Assembly (NCBI RefSeq): GCF_000722635.1
Contig: NZ_JOKH01000008.1
Location: 1 to 64,000 of the forward strand
Direction: 5' to 3'
Origin: Endozoicomonas numazuensis
Lineage (GTDB): Bacteria; Pseudomonadota; Gammaproteobacteria; Pseudomonadales; Endozoicomonadaceae
Length of the DNA: 64,000 nt
Shown here in pieces: positions 32,312-46,366 of this stretch. The number at the start of each line of letters is the position of its first letter. Position 1 is the first letter of the stretch. Both the position numbers and the translations under genes were made by a program. The notes under the pieces were generated by a model. The model made no database searches, was not told the origin of the DNA, and saw nothing but the letters and a program-made list of their open reading frames with translations.

Positions 32312-33010
32312 ATGCGCTGGATCTTTCTAGTACTTCTGTTTGCCAATGCCGGCTATTTTGTCTGGGGCTATTATCATCAGTCACATAAGCCCTACCGGAC
32401 AGTGAAAGCTATTTCTGAAGTGCCTGTTCAAGCAGGTAAAAGATTGATGTTGTTGTCAGAAATGTCGACAGCTCCATCCAGGCAGACCGCTGCAAAAAAA
32501 AATCAAAAGCAAACCCCTGAAGCTCAGTGCCTGGTGGTGGGACCCTTTGAATCTTCCACGAAGGCAGATCAGTTACAGCAAAAACTGTTTTCGCTTGGCG
32601 TTTCCAGTAGAGAGCGTTCTGATAATGAAGTGGTTTTGGCTGATTATTGGGTGCATATCTCGCCAAGAAGTAATCGTCAGGCAGCAATAAGGTTATTAAG
32701 AGAGTTGCAGGGACAGGGTATAGACAGTTTCGTGATCACTCAGGGTGAGTTAGCAAATGGCATATCACTGGGGTTGTTCAGCAAAGAGGCTTCGGCAAAT
32801 GAAGTCAGTCGTCGTGTGCAGGAAGCCGGATATGAGCCGTCTATTAAAAAATTGCCCAGGGAGCCTGAAACATTCTGGTTGGAAATGGCCGATTCAGAAG
32901 CAGACAAACTGAGTGCTGATTTTTGGGAGAAACAGGCCGACGAATACAATGATTTGAAAATGCTGGAAAAAAACTGCAAAAGCGTTGCATCCGGCGATTC
33001 GATTCACTAA
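32312..33010 (+). CDS. SPOR-domain membrane protein
   Basis: A 232-residue protein: one N-terminal membrane helix (WIFLVLLFANAGYFVWGYYH), a basic linker, then a SPOR-like peptidoglycan-binding region (about 75-150: CLVVGPFESSTKADQLQQKL, DYWVHISPRSNRQAAIRLLR, ISLGLFSKEASANEVSRRVQ). SPOR proteins bind denuded septal glycan. The position between coaX and the tRNA block is the usual one for this family in pseudomonads and relatives. No catalytic role is expected. The gap 32081-32311 shows nothing recognisable. Confidence 0.85.
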   Translation: MRWIFLVLLFANAGYFVWGYYHQSHKPYRTVKAISEVPVQAGKRLMLLSEMSTAPSRQTAAKKNQKQTPEAQCLVVGPFESSTKADQLQQKLFSLGVSSRERSDNEVVLADYWVHISPRSNRQAAIRLLRELQGQGIDSFVITQGELANGISLGLFSKEASANEVSRRVQEAGYEPSIKKLPREPETFWLEMADSEADKLSADFWEKQADEYNDLKMLEKNCKSVASGDSIH

Positions 33011-33078
33011 TATACGCCTGCGCTTCGGGGGCAGCAAAACAAAGCAAGCTTCCTGCTCAGCCAGTAGGAATAACAAGC

Positions 33079-33106
33079 TTGACATTGTTAAGCTCCTGAA
33101 TAAAAT
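33079..33106 (+). promoter_or_regulatory. Sigma-70 promoter of the tRNA-Tyr operon
   Basis: TTGACA (33079-33084), a 16-base spacer and TAAAAT (33101-33106), 12 bp before tRNA-Tyr. A near-consensus strong promoter, as expected for a tRNA operon. Confidence 0.8.
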
Positions 33107-33118
33107 AGCGCAGCACTT

Positions 33119-33202
33119 GGTGGGGTTCCCGAGCGGCCAAAGGGATCAGACTGTAAATCTGACGCGAAAGCTTCGCTGGTTCGAATCCAGCCCCCACCAC
33201 CA
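33119..33202 (+). tRNA. tRNA-Tyr (GTA)
   Basis: Acceptor GGTGGGG/CCCCACC, anticodon loop CTGTAAA (anticodon GTA), a long variable arm typical of tRNA-Tyr, T arm CTGGTTCGAATCCAG, encoded CCA. Confidence 0.95.
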
Positions 33203-33269
33203 GTTTCCTAAGTCTTCTTTCTTGTAAGTTGGCTTGAGAAGTGGGCATGCATGATGCAGCTCCTGCTTT

Positions 33270-33343
<74 letters not shown>

Positions 33344-33360
33344 GTAAATTCTGATTAAGT

Positions 33361-33436
33361 GCTCTTGTAGCTCAGTTGGTAGAGCGCACCCTTGGTAAGG
33401 GTGAGGTCGGCAGTTCAAATCTGCTCAAGAGCTCCA
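33361..33436 (+). tRNA. tRNA-Thr (GGT)
   Basis: Acceptor GCTCTTG/CAAGAGC, anticodon loop TTGGTAA (anticodon GGT), encoded CCA. Third tRNA; in many relatives tufB follows at once, but not here. Confidence 0.95.
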
Positions 33437-33442
33437 GATAAA

Positions 33443-33472
33443 AAGGGAGGCTTGTCTTCCCTTGTTTTTTTT
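33443..33472 (+). terminator. Terminator after tRNA-Thr
   Basis: AAGGGA / TCCCTT stem with a GGCTTGTCT loop region, followed by a run of eight T. It closes the Tyr-Gly-Thr tRNA unit where tufB would be expected. Confidence 0.8.
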
Positions 33473-33582
33473 GCCTCTTAAAAGAGGTTTAAAAAGAATA
33501 AGACTTTTCAGCTTGATCAGGGTCGATTATAATTGATCGTTCCTTGTATCGGGATGAGTGTCAAAAGACTGCTCAAAGATAC

Positions 33583-33658
33583 AGGCCAGTAGTTCAATTG
33601 GTAGAGCACCGGTCTCCAAAACCGGGGGTTGGGGGTTCGATTCCCTCCTGGCCTGCCA
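33583..33658 (+). tRNA. tRNA-Trp (CCA)
   Basis: Acceptor AGGCCAG/CTGGCCT, anticodon loop CTCCAAA (anticodon CCA), T arm GGGGTTCGATTCCCT, encoded CCA. A TATAAT box at 33528-33533 with a weak -35 lies upstream, so it may have its own promoter shared with secE-nusG. Confidence 0.95.
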
Positions 33659-33719
33659 TTTCTAGATTTGTGTCAGCTTAGTTTCTGGCAAAGCTTTTCC
33701 GAATAGAGATAGTCAACTG

Positions 33720-34091
33720 ATGAGTGGAAAACCTGAAGTAGCACCTAAAGGACGCATGGATGGGCTTGTTTGGGCTCTAGTGGCGGTTCTGCTGGCTGCT
33801 GGTGTCGGTGGGAATGTGTACTTTGGTGAGTACTCTGTTCTCTATAGGGCGTTGGCTTTGGTGGCTCTGGCTGTAATAGCTGGATTTGTTGCGCTTCAAA
33901 CTGTTAAAGGTGAGGCTTTTTGGACGCTCGTCAAAGAAGCTAAGGTTGAAATTCGTAAGGTAGTCTGGCCGACTCGTCAGGAGACCATTCAAACCACACT
34001 TATTGTTGTGGCTGTGGTCGTGATTATGGGGCTCATTTTGTGGGCGCTTGATTCTCTGCTAGGCTGGATCATCAGTAGCCTGATTGGATAG
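33720..34091 (+). CDS. secE: Preprotein translocase subunit SecE
   Basis: A 123-residue inner-membrane protein, the small essential subunit of the SecYEG channel. Three membrane helices (about 13-32, 40-58, 93-118), the gammaproteobacterial long form. The conserved cytoplasmic amphipathic region FWTLVKEAKVEIRKVVWPTRQETIQTTLIV is present. It follows tRNA-Trp and is 9 bp upstream of nusG, the classical arrangement. Confidence 0.96.
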   Translation: MSGKPEVAPKGRMDGLVWALVAVLLAAGVGGNVYFGEYSVLYRALALVALAVIAGFVALQTVKGEAFWTLVKEAKVEIRKVVWPTRQETIQTTLIVVAVVVIMGLILWALDSLLGWIISSLIG

Positions 34092-34100
34092 GGATTAATA

Positions 34101-34634
34101 ATGGCGAAACGTTGGTATGTGGTTCATGCCTACTCCGGCTATGAAAAGCAGGTGATGCGTTCGCTGATCGAGCGCGTAAAGCTTCATAGCATGGAAGATC
34201 TCTTTGGTGAGATTCTGGTTCCCACAGAAGAAGTGGTCGAGATTCGAAACGGCCAAAAGCGCAAAAGTGAGCGTAAGTTCTTTCCTGGATACGTGTTAGT
34301 CCAGATGGAAATGAACGAAGATAGCTGGCATCTTATTAAAGATACTCCTCGAGTGATGGGTTTTATTGGTGGCACGGCAGACAAGCCTGCTCCTATCACT
34401 GAAAAAGAGGCGGACGCTATATTGCAGCGTGTGCAGGAAGGTGTTGAAAAGCCTCGTCCTAAAACGTTGTTTGAGCCTGGTGAAATGGTTAGAGTCATTG
34501 ATGGGCCGTTCGCGGACTTCAATGGTGTGGTGGAAGAAGTGAATTATGAAAAGAGTCGCTTGCATGTTGCGGTGATGATTTTTGGTCGCTCTACACCTGT
34601 TGAGCTGGAGTTTGTCCAGGTCGAAAAAGTCTGA
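34101..34634 (+). CDS. nusG: Transcription termination/antitermination factor NusG
   Basis: A 177-residue factor that binds the RNA polymerase clamp and links it to Rho or the ribosome. NGN domain at the N-terminus ([48 protein letters not shown]) and C-terminal KOW domain ([40 protein letters not shown]). Length is normal. Same operon as secE; a terminator follows. Confidence 0.97.
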   Translation: MAKRWYVVHAYSGYEKQVMRSLIERVKLHSMEDLFGEILVPTEEVVEIRNGQKRKSERKFFPGYVLVQMEMNEDSWHLIKDTPRVMGFIGGTADKPAPITEKEADAILQRVQEGVEKPRPKTLFEPGEMVRVIDGPFADFNGVVEEVNYEKSRLHVAVMIFGRSTPVELEFVQVEKV

Positions 34635-34658
34635 GTTTAAAGGCTTTAAGAATTCAAG

Positions 34659-34690
34659 ACCCTGTCCTGCGTAAGCGGTACAGGGTTTTT
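34659..34690 (+). terminator. Terminator of secE-nusG
   Basis: ACCCTGT / ACAGGGT stem with a 14-base loop followed by TTTTTAT, 25 bp after nusG. It separates secE-nusG from the rplK leader. Confidence 0.85.
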
Positions 34691-34789
34691 ATCTGAAGGG
34701 CGAAAGTCCAGAATGGGTAGCTAGCACTGAAGGTTGTTAACGAAAGTTAATGAGCTTGGTTGAGGCGGTGACCCAATGTTGAGGTTGAT

Positions 34790-35224
34790 ATGGCTAAGAA
34801 AGTCGAAGCTTACATTAAACTGCAGGTTCCTGCAGGTAAAGCTAATCCTTCACCACCTGTTGGTCCTGCACTGGGTCAGCACGGCGTGAACATCATGGAG
34901 TTTTGTAAGGCGTTTAACGCTAAAACTCAAGAGATGGACGCGGGTATGCCAATTCCGGTAATTATTACCGTATACGGTGACCGTAGTTTCACTTTTGAAA
35001 CCAAAACTCCGCCTGCATCTGTTCTGCTGAAGAAAGTTCTGAAGCTGAAGAAAGGTTCTGGCCGTCCTAACACTGAAAAAGTGGGCACTGCTACTCGCGA
35101 GCAGCTGCTGGAAGTTGCCAAGATCAAGGAACCTGATCTGACTGCAGCAGACGAAGATGCGGCCATCCGCACCATCGCTGGTTCTGCTCGTTCCATGGGT
35201 ATCAACGTGGAGGGTGTAGAATAA
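34790..35224 (+). CDS. rplK: 50S ribosomal protein L11
   Basis: 144 residues, normal length. N-terminal domain [40 protein letters not shown] and C-terminal rRNA-binding domain [40 protein letters not shown]11 forms the GTPase-associated centre with L10/L12. It overlaps rplA by one base (TAATG). The leader before it (34691-34789) should contain the L1 repression site; GCGGTGACCCAATG upstream of the start resembles part of it. Confidence 0.97.
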   Translation: MAKKVEAYIKLQVPAGKANPSPPVGPALGQHGVNIMEFCKAFNAKTQEMDAGMPIPVIITVYGDRSFTFETKTPPASVLLKKVLKLKKGSGRPNTEKVGTATREQLLEVAKIKEPDLTAADEDAAIRTIAGSARSMGINVEGVE

Positions 35225-35919
35225 TGGCTAAGATGACTAAGCGCGCCAAAATGATTGCTGAGAAGGTTGTTGCTGAAAAAGCATACTCCTTCGAAGAAGC
35301 TGCAAGCGTCCTGAAAGAAGTATCCAGTGTCAAGTTCAAGGAATCTGTTGAGATTGCTGTGAACCTGGGTGTGGATCCTCGTAAATCCGATCAGGTTGTT
35401 CGTGGCTCTACTGTTCTGCCAGCTGGTACTGGTAATGACGTTCGCGTTGCTGTGTTTACACAGGGTGCTAACGCAGAAGCAGCTAAAGAAGCTGGTGCTG
35501 ATATCATTGGTATGGATGACCTGGCTGCTCAGGTTAAAGCGGGCGAAATGAACTTTGACGTAGTTATCGCTTCTCCTGATGCGATGCGCGTTGTAGGTCA
35601 GCTGGGCCAGATTCTGGGTCCACGCGGCCTGATGCCTAACCCTAAGGTTGGTACTGTTACTCCAAATGTTGCTGAAGCAGTTAAAAATGCTAAAGCCGGT
35701 CAGGTGCGTTTCCGTACTGACAAGAACGGTATCATTCATGCAGGTATTGGCAAGATTGATTTTGAAGCGGGCTCTCTGCAAGAGAACGCTGAAGCACTGC
35801 TGGCTGAACTGAAGAAGCTGAAGCCTTCTTCCAGCAAGGGTGTTTACATGAAGAAGGTAACTCTGTCCTCTACTATGGGCCCGGGTCTGACCATCGACAT
35901 GAGCTCCCTGAATATCTAA
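35224..35919 (+). CDS. rplA: 50S ribosomal protein L1
   Basis: 231 residues, standard length. Signatures: [80 protein letters not shown] and [11 protein letters not shown] at the end. L1 shapes the ribosomal L1 stalk and represses its own rplKA transcript. Translationally coupled to rplK. Confidence 0.97.
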   Translation: MAKMTKRAKMIAEKVVAEKAYSFEEAASVLKEVSSVKFKESVEIAVNLGVDPRKSDQVVRGSTVLPAGTGNDVRVAVFTQGANAEAAKEAGADIIGMDDLAAQVKAGEMNFDVVIASPDAMRVVGQLGQILGPRGLMPNPKVGTVTPNVAEAVKNAKAGQVRFRTDKNGIIHAGIGKIDFEAGSLQENAEALLAELKKLKPSSSKGVYMKKVTLSSTMGPGLTIDMSSLNI

Positions 35920-36265
35920 TATTCGCGGCTTTTGCTGAAAGCAGTCTTGAGTTGATAAAGCTTGGGGCTGTTAAGTAGACAATGGAATGCTGCAGACCGG
36001 ATGTCTGCAGGTATCCGAAAGACTTTGGGGTCTCCGGTTTTCGGAGACCGTCAAAGATCGTAGGTGTTGAGATCTGTGCCTGTTAAATCAGGGTTGGGCC
36101 AGGAGGCCTGACAAAAAGATCAATGCTTAATTTCCTGCGTAGACGGTGAGCAATAGGAAAAACTGATTCAGTATTTTGCTATTTGACCCTTCACCGTATT
36201 GTAAGTGCCCAACTAATCAGTGGCTGAATAGTTGGGTGTTAACTTCATAAATTGGAGTAAAGCCA
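35920..36265 (+). promoter_or_regulatory. rplJL leader with L10-binding region
   Basis: A 346-bp non-coding gap between rplA and rplJ. GGTCTCCGGTTTTCGGAGACC (about 36029-36050) is a perfect hairpin. Downstream, TTTCCTGCGTAGACGGTGAG (from about 36130) pairs with CTTCACCGT near 36190, as in the L10(L12)4 autoregulatory leader of enterobacteria. GTGCCCAACTAATCAGTGGC, then TAGTTGGG, forms a last hairpin before the start. Translation of rplJL is expected to be repressed by L10. Confidence 0.75.
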
Positions 36266-36796
36266 ATGGCGTTAGGACTCGAAGACAAGAAGGCGATTGT
36301 CGCCGAAGTCAGCGAGGCTGCACAAAGCGCTCTGTCGGCTGTAATCGCGGACTACCGTGGTCTCACGGTTGACCAGATGACTCAACTGCGTAAGCAGGCT
36401 CGTGATGGTGGCGTATACCTGAAGGTTGTACGTAACACCCTGGCCAAGCGCGCTGTTGAAGGTACTGATTTTGAGTGCCTGCAAGAGTCTCTGGTTGGTC
36501 CAACTGTGCTGGCTTTCTCTCAGGAAGACCCAGGCGCGGCAGCGCGTCTGATGAAGGACTTCGCTAAAGAGAATGATGCTCTGGAAGTTAAGGCTCTGTC
36601 CATCTCTGGACAGGTTCTGGGTGCAGAACAGATTGATGTTCTGGCCAAGATGCCTACTCTGGATCAGGCTCGCGCGATGCTGATGAGTGTAATGATTGCA
36701 CCTGTAACCAAGCTTGCAAGAACTCTGAACGAGTTCCCTGCCAGCATTACACGTGTAGTGGCAGCTGTTGCCGACGAGAAGAAGAAAGCCGCATAA
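36266..36796 (+). CDS. rplJ: 50S ribosomal protein L10
   Basis: 176 residues. N-terminal rRNA-binding domain [61 protein letters not shown]-terminal helix that anchors L7/L12 dimers ([20 protein letters not shown]). Length slightly above E. coli L10. A GGAGTAAAG site precedes ATG 36266. It forms an operon with rplL and autoregulates through the long leader. Confidence 0.97.
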   Translation: MALGLEDKKAIVAEVSEAAQSALSAVIADYRGLTVDQMTQLRKQARDGGVYLKVVRNTLAKRAVEGTDFECLQESLVGPTVLAFSQEDPGAAARLMKDFAKENDALEVKALSISGQVLGAEQIDVLAKMPTLDQARAMLMSVMIAPVTKLARTLNEFPASITRVVAAVADEKKKAA

Positions 36797-36910
36797 GCCC
36801 CTTGGCAGGCGAAGCCCTTAACCGGGTAAAAAAAGCCTGCTGGCTGGTTTTTCTTTCTTATTTAATGAATTCCGGGTTTATACCCAACAAAAGATTTTTG
36901 GAGACATACA

Positions 36911-37288
36911 ATGGCTCTGTCTAAAGAAGATATCCTGAATGCAATCGCTGAAATGTCCGTAATGGACGTTGTTGAGCTGGTTGAAGCTATGGAAGAGAAG
37001 TTCGGCGTTACTGCTGCTGCTGCAGTTGCTGCTGCTCCTGCTGCTGCTGGCGACGCTGGCGCTGCTGCTGCTGAACAGACTGAATTCGACGTAGTTCTGA
37101 CTTCTGCTGGCGACAAGAAAGTAAACGTAATCAAGGTTGTTCGCGCTGCGACTGGCCTGGGTCTGAAAGAAGCTAAGGCTGTTGTAGACGCTGCTCCTGC
37201 TCCCCTGAAAGAAGGCGTGAGCAAGGACGAAGCTGAAGAACTGAAGAAGCAGCTGGAAGAAGCTGGCGCTTCCGTAGAAGTTAAGTAA
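36911..37288 (+). CDS. rplL: 50S ribosomal protein L7/L12
   Basis: 125 residues: N-terminal dimerisation helix hairpin ([33 protein letters not shown]), an alanine-rich flexible hinge ([19 protein letters not shown]) and the C-terminal factor-binding domain ([40 protein letters not shown]). The stalk protein recruits translation factors. The 114-bp gap from rplJ has a GC-rich hairpin but no gene. Confidence 0.97.
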   Translation: MALSKEDILNAIAEMSVMDVVELVEAMEEKFGVTAAAAVAAAPAAAGDAGAAAAEQTEFDVVLTSAGDKKVNVIKVVRAATGLGLKEAKAVVDAAPAPLKEGVSKDEAEELKKQLEEAGASVEVK

Positions 37289-37339
37289 TTCTACGACAGC
37301 GTTGAAATATCCAGAGCCTATTGCATAATAGACTCAGGT

Positions 37340-37369
37340 GGCTGGTGCCTTTATGGCACCGGCCTTTTT
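37340..37369 (+). terminator. Attenuator between rplL and rpoB
   Basis: GGCTGGTGCC / GGCACCGGCC 10-bp stem (one G-T pair) with a 5-base loop and TTTTT. Partial termination here is known in enterobacteria to lower rpoBC relative to rplJL. The rest of 37289-37696 shows no gene. Confidence 0.85.
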
Positions 37370-37696
37370 CCGTTGTATGAGCTATATCGTTCCATGCTGG
37401 ATGGCTGTGATCGATAGCTCAGTAAATTGATGGAGTCACCCGGTTGAAACACAGGCTATATGTGTTCCTGCCGTAGTAGTAAACCTCCTTCAATCTGAGA
37501 AAGTTGCAGTGTCATTGGCAGGAAGTGGATGAAAGTATGACTTTCGTTCTGGACGCTAAAGCTCATGCAACGGTAACGGTTGAAATCACCGTTTTTTAAT
37601 TGGGTATCAAAAGGGGGCCACCCGCCCTCAATAAACCTAGATGGCCAGACCAGACGGTCTGATGCCAGAACCAGGTGACCAAGCTGGGGAACGCTG

Positions 37697-40600
37697 ATGG
37701 CATACTCGTATACAGAGAAAAAACGCATCCGCAAAGACTTCGGCAAATTGCCGCATGTCATGAATGTGCCCTATCTTCTGGCGATTCAGCTTGATTCATA
37801 TCACAAGCTGCTGCAGTCCGGAAAAGAGCCGGCCGCACGTGAGGACATTGGTCTTCATGCTGCATTTAAATCCGTATTTCCAATTGTAAGTTATTCTGGA
37901 AATGCGGCACTGGAATACGTGAGCTACAGGCTCGGTAATCCAGCATTCAATGTCAAAGAATGTCAACTTCGTGGTGTGACTTACGCAGTGCCTCTGCGTG
38001 TTAAAGTGCGCCTGATCATTTATGACAAAGAATCGTCGAACAAAGCAATTAAGGATATTAAGGAGCAGGAAGTGTACATGGGCGAAATTCCGCTCATGAC
38101 TGAGAATGGTACCTTTGTAATCAATGGTACTGAACGTGTAATCGTTTCTCAGCTTCACCGTTCTCCGGGTGTGTTCTTTGACCACGATCGTGGTAAGACT
38201 CACTCCTCAGGCAAGCTGCTGTACTCTGCCCGTGTAATTCCTTACCGTGGCTCATGGCTTGACTTCGAGTTTGATCCGAAGGACATGCTGTACGTACGTA
38301 TCGACCGTCGTCGTAAGCTGCCTGCTACGATCCTTCTTCGTGCCCTGGGCATGAGTAATGAAGAGATCCTGAACTACTTCTTCGATACTGTTGACTTCGA
38401 AATCAGTGCTGACAGTGTAAGCACTGAATTCGCTCCTGAGCGTCTGCGTGGTGAAGCTGCAAGCTTTGACATTAAGGACGGTGAAGGCAATGTTCTGGTT
38501 GAGCAGGGTCGTCGTGTCACTGCACGTCACATCCGTCAGCTCCAGAAAGCCAGTATCGACCAGCTTGACGCTCCGATTGATTATATTTTCGGTAAGGTTC
38601 TGGGCAAGACCGTTATTCATTCTGCTACCGGTGAAATCATTGTTGAATGCAACACTGAAATTACTCCGGAAGTCTACGAAAAACTGATGGTTGCCGGGAT
38701 CAAACAGATTGAAACTCTGTACACCAATGAGCTGGATTGCGGTTCATACATTTCCGATACCCTGCGTACTGACACTACTACGAATCGTCTGGAAGCACTG
38801 GTAGAAATCTACCGTATGATGCGTCCTGGTGAGCCACCTACTCAAGAAGCAGCAGAAACCTTGTTCGGTAATCTGTTCTTCTCTCCAGAGCGCTATGACC
38901 TCTCTGCAGTAGGTCGTATGAAGTTCAACCGTCGTCTGGGTCGGGAAGCTGACACTGGTTCTGGTGTTCTTGATAACTCCGACATTGTTGACGTTCTGAA
39001 GACACTGGTAGACATCCGTAACGGTAAAGGTATCTGTGACGATATCGACCACCTCGGTAACCGTCGTGTCCGTTCCGTTGGTGAGATGGCTGAAAACCAG
39101 TTCCGTGTAGGTCTGGTTCGTGTTGAACGTGCCGTTAAGGAGCGTTTGAGCCTGGCAGAATCTGAAGGCCTGATGCCTCAGGATCTGATTAATGCCAAAC
39201 CTGTTGCAGCTGCTATCAAAGAATTCTTTGGTTCCAGTCAGTTGTCCCAGTTTATGGATCAGAACAATCCGCTGTCCGAGGTTACTCACAAGCGTCGTGT
39301 ATCTGCGCTTGGCCCAGGCGGTCTGACCCGTGAACGTGCCGGTTTTGAAGTTCGAGATGTACACCCAACTCATTACGGTCGTGTATGTCCTATCGAAACG
39401 CCTGAAGGACCCAACATCGGTCTGATCAACTCTCTGGCGACCTATGCTCGTACTAACGATTACGGTTTCCTGGAGTCGCCATACCGCAAGGTAGTGGATG
39501 GTAAGGTCACAACTGAAATCGATTATCTGTCAGCCATCGAAGAAGGTGAGTATGTTATTGCTCAGGCTTCTGCCAAGATGGACAACAACAAGACCCTGAC
39601 AGAAGAGCTGGTAAACGTACGTCACCGTAACGAATTTACCCTGATGGGGCCAGAAAAAGTCCAGTATATGGACGTATCCACCAAACAGGTGGTTTCTGTA
39701 GCGGCTTCTCTGATTCCATTCCTGGAGCACGATGACGCCAACCGTGCTTTGATGGGATCGAACATGCAGCGTCAGGCTGTTCCAACACTGCGTGCCGACA
39801 AGCCTCTGGTAGGTACCGGCATGGAGCGTAATGTAGCCTCTGACTCCGGTGTGTGTGTTGTTGCTCAACGTGGCGGTGTCATCGACACTGTAGACGCAGC
39901 CAAAATCGTTGTGCGTGTAAACAATGATGAACTGCAGCCTGGTGAAGCAGGTGTGGATATCTACAACCTGACTAAATACACTCGTTCTAACCAGAACACC
40001 TGTATCAATCAGCGCTCACTGGTACGTGCCGGTGAAACGATCGCCCGTGGCGATATTATGGCTGACGGTCCATCCGTTGATATGGGTGAGCTGGCTCTGG
40101 GTCAGAATATGCGCGTAGCGTTTATGCCCTGGAACGGATACAACTTTGAGGATTCCATCCTCATCTCCGAGCGTGTTGTACAGGAAGACCGCTTCACCAC
40201 GATCCACATTCAGGAACTGACCTGTGTGGCGCGTGACACCAAGCTGGGATCAGAAGAAATTACTTCTGACATTCCTAACGTAGGTGAGTCCGCACTGAAC
40301 AAGCTGGATGAAGCCGGTATTGTTTATGTAGGTGCTGAGGTTGGTGCTGGTGACATTCTGGTAGGCAAGGTAACCCCTAAGGGTGAAACCCAGCTGACAC
40401 CAGAAGAGAAGCTGCTGCGTGCGATCTTTGGTGAGAAGGCTTCTGACGTTAAGGATACTTCTCTGCGCGTACCTACCTCTGTGAAGGGTACCGTAATCGA
40501 CGTTCAGGTATTCACCCGTGACGGTGTTGAGAAAGACACCCGCGCCCAGGCCATCGAAAAGGCGGCTCTGGACGAATACCGTAAAGACTTGAACGAAGAG

Positions 40601-41773
40601 TTCCGTATTGTTGAAGAAGATACCTTCGATCGTCTGCGTGAAGCTCTCCGTGGTCAACCTGTTGATCGTGGTCCAGGTCTGAGCAAGGGCAATACGATCA
40701 CTGACGAGCTCCTGAATGGTCTGGAACACGAGCAGTGGTTCCGTCTGTCCATGTCTGATGAAGCTCTGAATGAACAGCTTGATCTGGCTAGAGAACAGCT
40801 GAAAGAACGTCGTGCACAGCTCGACGAGCGCTTCGAAGACAAGAAGAAAAAGCTGCAAACCGGTGACGACATGGCGCCAGGCGTCTTGAAAATCGTCAAG
40901 GTTTATCTGGCTATCAAACGTCGTATCCAGCCGGGTGACAAGATGGCGGGACGTCACGGTAACAAGGGTGTTATCTCCATCATCATGCCTGTTGAAGACA
41001 TGCCATACGATGAAGAAGGTAACCCGGTTGATATCGTACTGAACCCACTGGGTGTACCGTCTCGTATGAACGTTGGTCAGGTACTTGAAACTCACCTGGG
41101 TGCAGCAGCACGCGGTCTGGGTCATAAGATCAACCGCATGATCGAGTCTCAGAAGAAAGTCGCTGAAATCCGTGAATTCCTGGATCAGGTTTATAACGGT
41201 GTGGGTGGCGGTCGCGTTGAAGAGCTGGACAAGTTCTCTGATGAAGAAGTCATGGAACTGGCCAAGAATCTGCGTGGCGGTGTTCCTATGGCCACTTCTG
41301 TATTTGACGGTGCTAAAGAGTCTGAAGTGAAGGAACTGCTGCGTCTGGCTGATATCAGCGACACAGGTCAGGTAAGACTTCACGACGGTCGTACAGGCGA
41401 CGCCTTTGACCGTCCAGTCACTGTTGGATACATGTACATGTTGAAGCTCAACCACTTGGTTGATGACAAGATGCACGCACGTTCAACGGGTTCTTACTCT
41501 CTGGTTACCCAGCAGCCGCTGGGTGGTAAAGCCCAGTTCGGTGGTCAGCGTTTCGGTGAGATGGAGGTATGGGCACTGGAAGCATATGGTGCCGCCTACA
41601 CCCTGCAGGAAATGCTGACTGTTAAGTCTGATGATGTCGCTGGCCGAACCAAGATGTACAAGAACATCGTCGATGGTGATCATCGAATGGAAGCCGGGAT
41701 GCCCGAATCCTTCAACGTATTGTTGAAAGAGATTCGTTCTCTGGGTATCGACATTGAGCTGGACACCGAATAA
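37697..41773 (+). CDS. rpoB: DNA-directed RNA polymerase beta subunit
   Basis: 1358 residues, slightly longer than E. coli (1342). All landmark segments are present: the N-terminal [19 protein letters not shown], the rifampicin region [20 protein letters not shown], then [20 protein letters not shown] (wild-type residues, so rifampicin sensitivity is expected), [20 protein letters not shown] and the C-terminal [40 protein letters not shown]. Start ATG 37697. It lies downstream of rplL and 66 bp before rpoC. Confidence 0.99.
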   Translation: MAYSYTEKKRIRKDFGKLPHVMNVPYLLAIQLDSYHKLLQSGKEPAAREDIGLHAAFKSVFPIVSYSGNAALEYVSYRLGNPAFNVKECQLRGVTYAVPLRVKVRLIIYDKESSNKAIKDIKEQEVYMGEIPLMTENGTFVINGTERVIVSQLHRSPGVFFDHDRGKTHSSGKLLYSARVIPYRGSWLDFEFDPKDMLYVRIDRRRKLPATILLRALGMSNEEILNYFFDTVDFEISADSVSTEFAPERLRGEAASFDIKDGEGNVLVEQGRRVTARHIRQLQKASIDQLDAPIDYIFGKVLGKTVIHSATGEIIVECNTEITPEVYEKLMVAGIKQIETLYTNELDCGSYISDTLRTDTTTNRLEALVEIYRMMRPGEPPTQEAAETLFGNLFFSPERYDLSAVGRMKFNRRLGREADTGSGVLDNSDIVDVLKTLVDIRNGKGICDDIDHLGNRRVRSVGEMAENQFRVGLVRVERAVKERLSLAESEGLMPQDLINAKPVAAAIKEFFGSSQLSQFMDQNNPLSEVTHKRRVSALGPGGLTRERAGFEVRDVHPTHYGRVCPIETPEGPNIGLINSLATYARTNDYGFLESPYRKVVDGKVTTEIDYLSAIEEGEYVIAQASAKMDNNKTLTEELVNVRHRNEFTLMGPEKVQYMDVSTKQVVSVAASLIPFLEHDDANRALMGSNMQRQAVPTLRADKPLVGTGMERNVASDSGVCVVAQRGGVIDTVDAAKIVVRVNNDELQPGEAGVDIYNLTKYTRSNQNTCINQRSLVRAGETIARGDIMADGPSVDMGELALGQNMRVAFMPWNGYNFEDSILISERVVQEDRFTTIHIQELTCVARDTKLGSEEITSDIPNVGESALNKLDEAGIVYVGAEVGAGDILVGKVTPKGETQLTPEEKLLRAIFGEKASDVKDTSLRVPTSVKGTVIDVQVFTRDGVEKDTRAQAIEKAALDEYRKDLNEEFRIVEEDTFDRLREALRGQPVDRGPGLSKGNTITDELLNGLEHEQWFRLSMSDEALNEQLDLAREQLKERRAQLDERFEDKKKKLQTGDDMAPGVLKIVKVYLAIKRRIQPGDKMAGRHGNKGVISIIMPVEDMPYDEEGNPVDIVLNPLGVPSRMNVGQVLETHLGAAARGLGHKINRMIESQKKVAEIREFLDQVYNGVGGGRVEELDKFSDEEVMELAKNLRGGVPMATSVFDGAKESEVKELLRLADISDTGQVRLHDGRTGDAFDRPVTVGYMYMLKLNHLVDDKMHARSTGSYSLVTQQPLGGKAQFGGQRFGEMEVWALEAYGAAYTLQEMLTVKSDDVAGRTKMYKNIVDGDHRMEAGMPESFNVLLKEIRSLGIDIELDTE

Positions 41774-41839
41774 CGAAAACGTGAGGTTTGATGGCCGGGT
41801 TGAATACCCGGTCATCAGGCTGCACGAGGAGATGCGATC

Positions 41840-46051
<4,212 letters not shown>

Positions 46052-46075
46052 TAGTTTACGCTATCCGATACTAAA

Positions 46076-46102
46076 GAAAGGCTGCCTTGTGCAGCCTTTC
46101 TT
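46076..46102 (+). terminator. Terminator of rpoBC
   Basis: GAAAGGCTGC / GCAGCCTTTC, a perfect 10-bp stem with a 5-base loop and T-rich tail, 25 bp after rpoC. Confidence 0.9.
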
Positions 46103-46366
46103 GCGTTTGGAGCATCGAAAACAATTTGCAGATGACTCATCTGTACGGATAGATGCAGACTGTACTTTTGAGATACATCCCTGCGGTAATATAATATTGC
46201 ACTCTTAAGGTGCAAAAAATTGTCATGCACCGGCTAAAGGGAAAGAAAAGGTACAGTACCAAAGTGGGTGCTGTGAGAAAATGATGAGTAATAAAAAATA
46301 CAGATACATCCACTGACGCATGATGTAGGCTACGGTGTCAGTGCTGGACACTCGCAAGGAGTCGCT

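Noticed and set aside
37456-37761. Minus-strand 101-codon frame upstream of rpoB
   Set aside because: It overlaps the rpoB start and leader, has no family match that I recognise, and the region is a normal rplL-rpoB spacer.
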